Origin: Bacteroidales bacterium
Lineage (GTDB): Bacteria > Bacteroidota > Bacteroidia > Bacteroidales > Dysgonomonadaceae
NCBI GenBank assembly: GCA_012798745.1
Contig: JAAZMQ010000369.1
Coordinates: forward strand, 1 to 8,442
Length of the DNA: 8,442 nt
Direction: 5' to 3'
Shown here: positions 4,300-8,442 of the stretch, one piece after another
How the letters are laid out: each line of letters opens with the position of its first letter
How positions within the stretch are numbered: position 1 is the stretch's first letter
Translations under genes and position numbers: made by a program
The notes under the pieces: generated by a model
Database searches by the model: none
The model's input: the letters and a program-made list of their open reading frames with translations, nothing else
Told to the model about the DNA's origin: nothing

Positions 4300-6330
4300 A
4301 TGAACGACAATTCATTAATGAACAAAGCGGCGGATAACATCCGCATTCTTTCTGCTTCAATGGTCGAAAAGGCCAAATCAGGACATCCCGGCGGTGCAAT
4401 GGGTGGTGCAGATTTTATAAACGTATTATTCAGCGAATTTCTGGAATACGACCCCGAAAACCCTACCTGGGAATCGCGCGACCGCTTCTTTCTTGATCCC
4501 GGTCACATGTCCCCGATGCTCTACTCGGTATTGTGTCTTAGCGGAAAATTTTCATTAGATGAATTAAAACAATTCCGTCAATGGGGAAGCCCCTGCCCCG
4601 GACATCCCGAAATTGATGTACAAAGGGGGATCGAAAATACATCCGGACCGCTCGGACAAGGACATGCTTTTGCTGCCGGTGCAGCGATTGCTGCCAAATT
4701 TTTGAAAGCCCGTTTAGGAGATATCATGGATCAAACCATTTATGCATATATTTCAGACGGAGGTATCCAAGAAGAAATTTCACAGGGTGTTGGACGTATT
4801 GCAGGACATCTGGGATTAGATAATTTTATTATGTTCTATGATTCCAATGATGTACAGCTTTCCACAAAGACATCTGTCGTTACCAGCGAAAACGTGGCAA
4901 AAAAATACGAAGCTTGGAACTGGAAAGTAATTACCATTAATGGAAATGATGTGGAAGAAATTCGCAACGCACTGAAAGAAGCTAAAGCAGAAAAGGAACG
5001 ACCTACCCTCATTATCGGCAAAACAATTATGGGAAAAGGGGCCGTGGCACCCGATGGTTCATCATTTGAAGGACAGATTTCTACTCACGGACAACCCTTG
5101 AGCGCAGCAGGAGCAGATTTTGAAAAAACAATAAAAAATCTTGGTGGCGATCCGAATGATCCTTTTAAAATTTTCCCCGAAGTTGCTGAATTATACCGAA
5201 AAAGAAGGGGGGAATTAAAAGAAATTGTTGCCGGGAAAAAAGCACGGTACAACAAATGGGCAAAAGCAAATCCGGAATTGGCCATAAAAAAAGAAAAATG
5301 GTTTTCCCGTGAACTGCCCGATATTGATTGGAGTAGTATTCAACAAAAACCAAATATTGCCACACGTGCTGCTTCGGCAACCGTATTGGAAACCCTTGCC
5401 AAAAAAGTGGAAAATATGATAGTAGCCTCGGCCGATCTTTCAAATTCCGATAAAACAGATGGATTTTTAAAACACACCCGCCCTTTTGCAAAAGGCGACT
5501 TTACAGGAGCGTTTCTACAAGTAGGTGTAGCAGAATTCACAATGGCTTGCCTGTGTATCGGAATGAGTTTGCACGGTGGTGTAATTCCTGCTTGTGGAAC
5601 ATTTTTCGTGTTCTCCGATTACATGAAACCGGCTATTCGCATTGCTGCATTAATGGAAAAACCGGTTATTTTCATCTGGACTCACGATGCATTTCGTGTA
5701 GGGGAAGATGGACCAACCCATCAACCGGTTGAGCAAGAAGCCCAAATCCGTTTGATGGAAAAATTGCAAAATCACAGTGGACAAAATTCTATGTTAGTCC
5801 TTCGCCCTGCCGATGCGAACGAAACCACTGTTGCATGGAAAATGGCAATAGAAAATGCCAAAACACCCACCGGCTTAATATTTTCACGGCAAAATATTAA
5901 AGACCTTCCGGCAAAAACATCCCGCTATCAGGAAGCCTTACAGACCGAAAAAGGTGCTTATATTGTTGAAGATGATCTCAACTACGATGCAATACTACTA
6001 GCTTCCGGCTCCGAAGTTTCAACACTGGTTGAAGGTGCAGAATTATTGCGCAAAGAGGGCATAAAATTACGTATCGTATCTGTTCCTTCCGAAGGATTAT
6101 TCAGGAAGCAAAGCATCGAATATCAAGAATCCGTTTTACCAAAAGGTAAAAAGAAATTTGGATTAACAGCCGGTTTATCCGTAACACTGGAAGGGCTTGT
6201 TGGTGCAGATGGAATCGTATGGGGGATGAATTCTTTCGGTTTTTCGGCTCCCTATAAAGTACTCGACGAAAAACTGGGTTACACCGCTCAAAACGTTTAT
6301 GAGCAAGTGAAAAAATTATTAAACAAATAA
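4300..6330 (+). CDS. tkt: Transketolase
   Basis: The 676-residue full-length transketolase moves two-carbon ketol units between sugar phosphates in the non-oxidative pentose phosphate pathway, using thiamine diphosphate and Mg2+ or Ca2+. The N-terminal cofactor domain shows SGHPGG (27-32), GHMSPMLY with H69 (68-75), PGHPE with H102 (100-104) and GPLGQG (116-121). The metal/ThDP motif reads SDGG (152-155) through to N183. The pyrimidine domain holds R356, S383, the catalytic glutamate in GVAEF (E412), SLHGG (423-427) and THDAFRVGEDGPTHQPVEQ (461-479). A C-terminal domain runs from about 540. Two deviations from the common pattern are S152 where GDG normally has glycine, and DPGHMSPML where many have NGHGSML; other catalytic residues are in place, so I judge it active. 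It is preceded by a -7 box and an A-rich leader, and followed after 32 bases by rpiB. Confidence 0.97.
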   Translation: MNDNSLMNKAADNIRILSASMVEKAKSGHPGGAMGGADFINVLFSEFLEYDPENPTWESRDRFFLDPGHMSPMLYSVLCLSGKFSLDELKQFRQWGSPCPGHPEIDVQRGIENTSGPLGQGHAFAAGAAIAAKFLKARLGDIMDQTIYAYISDGGIQEEISQGVGRIAGHLGLDNFIMFYDSNDVQLSTKTSVVTSENVAKKYEAWNWKVITINGNDVEEIRNALKEAKAEKERPTLIIGKTIMGKGAVAPDGSSFEGQISTHGQPLSAAGADFEKTIKNLGGDPNDPFKIFPEVAELYRKRRGELKEIVAGKKARYNKWAKANPELAIKKEKWFSRELPDIDWSSIQQKPNIATRAASATVLETLAKKVENMIVASADLSNSDKTDGFLKHTRPFAKGDFTGAFLQVGVAEFTMACLCIGMSLHGGVIPACGTFFVFSDYMKPAIRIAALMEKPVIFIWTHDAFRVGEDGPTHQPVEQEAQIRLMEKLQNHSGQNSMLVLRPADANETTVAWKMAIENAKTPTGLIFSRQNIKDLPAKTSRYQEALQTEKGAYIVEDDLNYDAILLASGSEVSTLVEGAELLRKEGIKLRIVSVPSEGLFRKQSIEYQESVLPKGKKKFGLTAGLSVTLEGLVGADGIVWGMNSFGFSAPYKVLDEKLGYTAQNVYEQVKKLLNK

Positions 6331-6362
6331 AAAGCCCATTTGGGAATAAATACAATACGAAT

Positions 6363-6830
6363 ATGTCGTTAGTCAATAATAGCGAGAAACCCGTAGGCAT
6401 AGCTTCTGACCATGCGGGTTTCGCCGCTAAACAATATGTTATAAAATTCCTAACGGAAAGAGGCATTCCATACAAAGATTTTGGAACATACTCCGCCGAA
6501 AGTGCAGACTATGCCGACTATGGTCATCCCCTGGCAGAAGCGGTTGAAAAAGGGGAGTGTTATCCGGGCATAGCCATTTGTGGAACAGGAAACGGAATCA
6601 ATATGACGGTAAACAAACATCAGGGTATTCGCGGCGCATTATGCTGGAATAAAGAAATAGCTTATTATGCTCGTGCACATAACGATGCAAATATCCTTTC
6701 GCTTCCCGGTCGTTTTTTGTCAGAAAAAGAAATAACTGAAATTCTTGAGGTTTTTCTAAACACACCTTTTGAAGAAGGCAGACACCGCCGCAGAATTGGT
6801 AAAATTCCTTGGGGCGAAAAATGTTGCTGA
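6363..6830 (+). CDS. rpiB: Ribose 5-phosphate isomerase B
   Basis: The 155-residue protein belongs to the RpiB/LacAB family, which interconverts ribose 5-phosphate and ribulose 5-phosphate. Recognisable blocks are GIASDHAGF (12-20), DYADYGHPLA (49-58), CGTGNGI (73-79) with the catalytic cysteine C73 and its anion loop, ALCWNKEIAYYARAHNDAN (92-110) with H106, and LPGRFLS (114-120). The final 20 residues form a basic tail (EGRHRRRIGKIPW) that fits the arginine-rich C terminus of the family. The ATG at 6363 leaves about 10 residues before the first strand, which is acceptable. It follows tkt by 32 bases with no terminator between, so both are probably co-transcribed and supply the same pathway. 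RpiB and sugar-specific LacA/LacB isomerases are related, but the pairing with tkt favours ribose phosphate. No terminator is obvious after it. Confidence 0.94.
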   Translation: MSLVNNSEKPVGIASDHAGFAAKQYVIKFLTERGIPYKDFGTYSAESADYADYGHPLAEAVEKGECYPGIAICGTGNGINMTVNKHQGIRGALCWNKEIAYYARAHNDANILSLPGRFLSEKEITEILEVFLNTPFEEGRHRRRIGKIPWGEKCC

Positions 6831-6897
6831 AAATTTTCCTGTTATGCGGAATTACATGATGACCTAAAAACGAACCAACAATGTGGCAATTATTGTA

Positions 6898-7923
6898 ATG
6901 AAAACAATACGATCTCATGCTTCTTATCTTTTCATAATCGCAACCATTTATCTTTTTTCAGGTTGCGAAATGCAGGTTATGGATTTTGATAACACACCAA
7001 GAGGGAATTTTGAGGCTCTTTGGAGAATTATGGATCGGCATTATTGCTTCTTCTCCTATAAAAATATCGACTGGGATTCTGTATACCATGTCTATAGTCC
7101 CAGAGTTACAAATACCATGAGCAGCGAATCGTTATTCAAACTGTTGGGGAAAATGTTGGAAGAACTGAAGGACGGTCACGTCAATCTGATTGCCTCTCAC
7201 GACATGTCGCGTTATTGGAAATGGCAAGAAGACTTTCCCGCAAATTTTGATCCCACCATTCAAAAAGAATATTTCGGCACAGACTATCTTATCACAAGTG
7301 GAATGAAGTACAAGATTTTTGAAGATAATATTGGTTATGTGTACTACGGCAGTTTCTCTAATGATGTCAGCAATTCAGGTCTTTCGGAAATTTTAAGCCG
7401 AATGGCTATTTGTAAAGGAATGATTATTGATGTGCGTGATAACGGCGGTGGTAGTCTGGTAAATGTGGAACGGATCGCCAGTCGTTTCTTTAACGAAAAA
7501 ACACTTATCGGATATATTTCCCATAAAATAGGACCAGGACATAATGATTTCTCTCCATTATATCCAAAATATATCGAGAGCTATAAAGGAATCCGATATC
7601 AAAAACCGGTGGTGGTGTTGACCAACAGAGGATGTTACAGCGCTACCAATGAATTTGTGAGCATTATGAAATATGCTCCAAACGCCACCATTGTGGGAGA
7701 TAGAACCGGTGGAGGAAGTGGATTACCTTTTTCATCGGAACTACCGAACGGATGGTCGGTGCGGTTTTCAGCCTGCCCGATGTTTAATGCCGAAAAAGAA
7801 CATATTGAATTCGGAATCGATCCCGATGTAGAAGTCATGATGCTTCCTTCTGACGCTGAAAAGAAAATCGACACAATTATAGAAAGAGCAAGAGTTATTA
7901 TCGAAAATAAATCGGAATATTAA
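6898..7923 (+). CDS. S41 family (tricorn-like) peptidase, predicted lipoprotein
   Basis: The 341-residue protein begins with a basic then hydrophobic segment ending in LFSGC (19-23), a plausible lipoprotein signal with C23 as the lipidated residue; F at -3 is loose for a lipobox. A region like the tricorn C1 domain follows (about 37-100: NFEALWRIMDRHY, DWDSVYHVYSPRV, LKDGHVNL with H94). The S41 core has GMIIDVRDNGGGS (174-186), the nucleophile segment TNRGCYSATNEF (242-253, S248) and TGGGSGLPFS (270-279). E304, in HIEFGIDPDV, is 56 residues after the serine and could complete a His-Ser-Glu set as in tricorn. No PDZ domain is present. The start is the ATG at 6898; a GTG at 6883 would add 5 residues before the signal. 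It follows rpiB by 67 bases with no promoter seen, so read-through from tkt-rpiB is possible. Substrate unknown. Confidence 0.87.
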   Translation: MKTIRSHASYLFIIATIYLFSGCEMQVMDFDNTPRGNFEALWRIMDRHYCFFSYKNIDWDSVYHVYSPRVTNTMSSESLFKLLGKMLEELKDGHVNLIASHDMSRYWKWQEDFPANFDPTIQKEYFGTDYLITSGMKYKIFEDNIGYVYYGSFSNDVSNSGLSEILSRMAICKGMIIDVRDNGGGSLVNVERIASRFFNEKTLIGYISHKIGPGHNDFSPLYPKYIESYKGIRYQKPVVVLTNRGCYSATNEFVSIMKYAPNATIVGDRTGGGSGLPFSSELPNGWSVRFSACPMFNAEKEHIEFGIDPDVEVMMLPSDAEKKIDTIIERARVIIENKSEY

Positions 7924-8021
7924 ATTCTTTTTTTAAAAAACAATTTAATAGACAGAATCTATATATAGTTGAATTTTTATAAGTTTTCATAATACCATAA
8001 TTCTTATATCAAAATATTATT

Positions 8022-8029
8022 TATCTTTG
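8022..8029 (+). promoter_or_regulatory. Bacteroidetes -7 box TATCTTTG for the nucleoside transporter gene
   Basis: TATCTTTG matches TAnnTTTG and is the same octamer as before tRNA-His and tkt. It lies 55 bases before the ATG at 8085 in an extremely AT-rich 161-base gap (7924-8084). That gap also has a 10-base palindrome, CTATATATAG (7959-7968), but no GC-rich hairpin to end the S41 transcript. No clear -33 element is visible. Confidence 0.6.
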
Positions 8030-8084
8030 CTAATATATTATTAATTTAATGTCACCATAAAATAACAAATAAATTGTTAAGATA

Positions 8085-8442
8085 ATGGACAACACTAATC
8101 GTAAATTCCAATTGTCTGTAATGATGTTCCTTCAATTCTTTATCCAGGGATCGTGGTATGTGACAATGGGGACATATTTGGGGAAAACACTTCATTTTAC
8201 CGGGGTTCAGATTGGCCTTGCATACGGAACAGCGGCTATTGCAGCCATTATATCTCCTGTAATTGTAGGCATGATTGCAGACCGTTTCTTTTCTGCAAAC
8301 AGAGTACTTGCTTTTTTAAACATTGTTGGAGCTGTTTTACTTTTCGGTTTGACAAAGATCAAACATTTTTCTTTGTTCTTCCCTATTCTCCTTATCTATA
8401 ACATTTGTTTCATGCCTACAATGTCGCTATGCAATTCCATTT
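8085..8442 (+). CDS. MFS nucleoside:H+ symporter (NupG/XapB-like), 3'-truncated by window edge
   Basis: From the ATG at 8085 the frame stays open to the window end, giving 119 codons of a family of about 420 residues. The part seen holds about four hydrophobic segments (roughly 10-32, 42-64, 72-90 and 96-115). It has LSVMMFLQFFIQGSWYVTMGTYL near the N terminus, GLAYGTAAIAAIISP (44-58), the MFS loop GMIADRFF (62-69) and FMPTMSLCNSI (109-119). This pattern is typical of the nucleoside:H+ symporter family, which imports nucleosides across the inner membrane with protons. Which nucleosides it takes cannot be judged from this part. The leader has no Shine-Dalgarno but has a -7 box. It is a separate unit from the S41 gene. 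Confidence 0.88.
   Translation, partial: MDNTNRKFQLSVMMFLQFFIQGSWYVTMGTYLGKTLHFTGVQIGLAYGTAAIAAIISPVIVGMIADRFFSANRVLAFLNIVGAVLLFGLTKIKHFSLFFPILLIYNICFMPTMSLCNSI

Noticed and set aside
5165..5491. Long minus-strand frames inside tkt, and similar frames opposite the M23 and rpiB genes.
   Set aside because: They lie antisense to well-supported genes, have no family motifs and show the skewed composition of shadow frames.
6335..6344. CCCATTTGGG between tkt and rpiB as a terminator.
   Set aside because: The stem is only three G-C pairs around a 4-base loop and is not followed by a T run, so tkt-rpiB co-transcription is the better reading.
7959..7968. Palindrome CTATATATAG in the gap before the transporter gene as an operator or terminator.
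   Set aside because: It is a low-complexity AT run in a very AT-rich gap and such palindromes arise easily by chance; nothing else supports a function.
1..8442. A new defence, mobile or secondary-metabolite system.
   Set aside because: Every substantial frame is a recognisable housekeeping or transport gene. There are no repeat arrays, transposase remnants, integrase sites or unexplained multi-gene cassettes.

Overview
The window looks like an ordinary housekeeping stretch of a Bacteroidota chromosome, most likely order Bacteroidales. The order-level placement is inference from protein style and promoters; I cannot name a genus. The supporting signs are Bacteroidetes-type -7 promoter boxes (TAnnTTTG) in front of most transcription units, AT-rich leaders mostly without Shine-Dalgarno sequences, a Csd3/MepM-like M23 peptidase whose last metal-site histidine is aspartate, a DUF151 protein with a UVR tail, and a transketolase with a lineage-style variant active site.

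Layout. Bases 1-1008 (+) are the 3' part of a cell-wall M23 endopeptidase gene that begins outside the window. It converges on a tight three-gene minus-strand operon transcribed 3067 to 1086: a DUF151 bifunctional nuclease with a UVR domain, rsmE (16S rRNA m3U1498 methyltransferase) and nth (endonuclease III), with gaps of 12 and 2 bases. From the opposite side of the operon's promoter region runs a tRNA-His(GUG) gene (+) with its own -7 box and a clear intrinsic terminator. The U-tract of that terminator overlaps the stop codon of the next, convergent gene, a SpoU/TrmH-family RNA 2'-O-methyltransferase (-). A divergent promoter region at 4141-4299 separates this methyltransferase from the tkt-rpiB pair (+), two enzymes of the non-oxidative pentose phosphate pathway. 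These are followed by a predicted lipoprotein protease of family S41 (tricorn-like, no PDZ domain) and, after a promoter-bearing gap at 7924-8084, by the start of an MFS nucleoside:H+ symporter gene cut by the window end.

Functional links. tkt and rpiB act in successive steps of pentose/hexose phosphate exchange. The bfn-rsmE-nth operon mixes nucleic-acid maintenance with rRNA modification. The nucleoside transporter supplies ribose-containing substrates that could feed the same pentose phosphate pool, but that link is only inference.

I found no CRISPR array, insertion sequence, prophage, toxin-antitoxin pair or defence system, and nothing that would count as a new multi-gene system. No gap without a gene exceeds 300 bases. 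The points worth a second look are small: two adjacent U:U oppositions in the tRNA-His acceptor stem, non-canonical active-site residues in the transketolase and the M23 peptidase, a possibly leaderless methyltransferase mRNA, an inverted repeat placed at the tkt promoter, and a short tandem repeat in the tkt leader.
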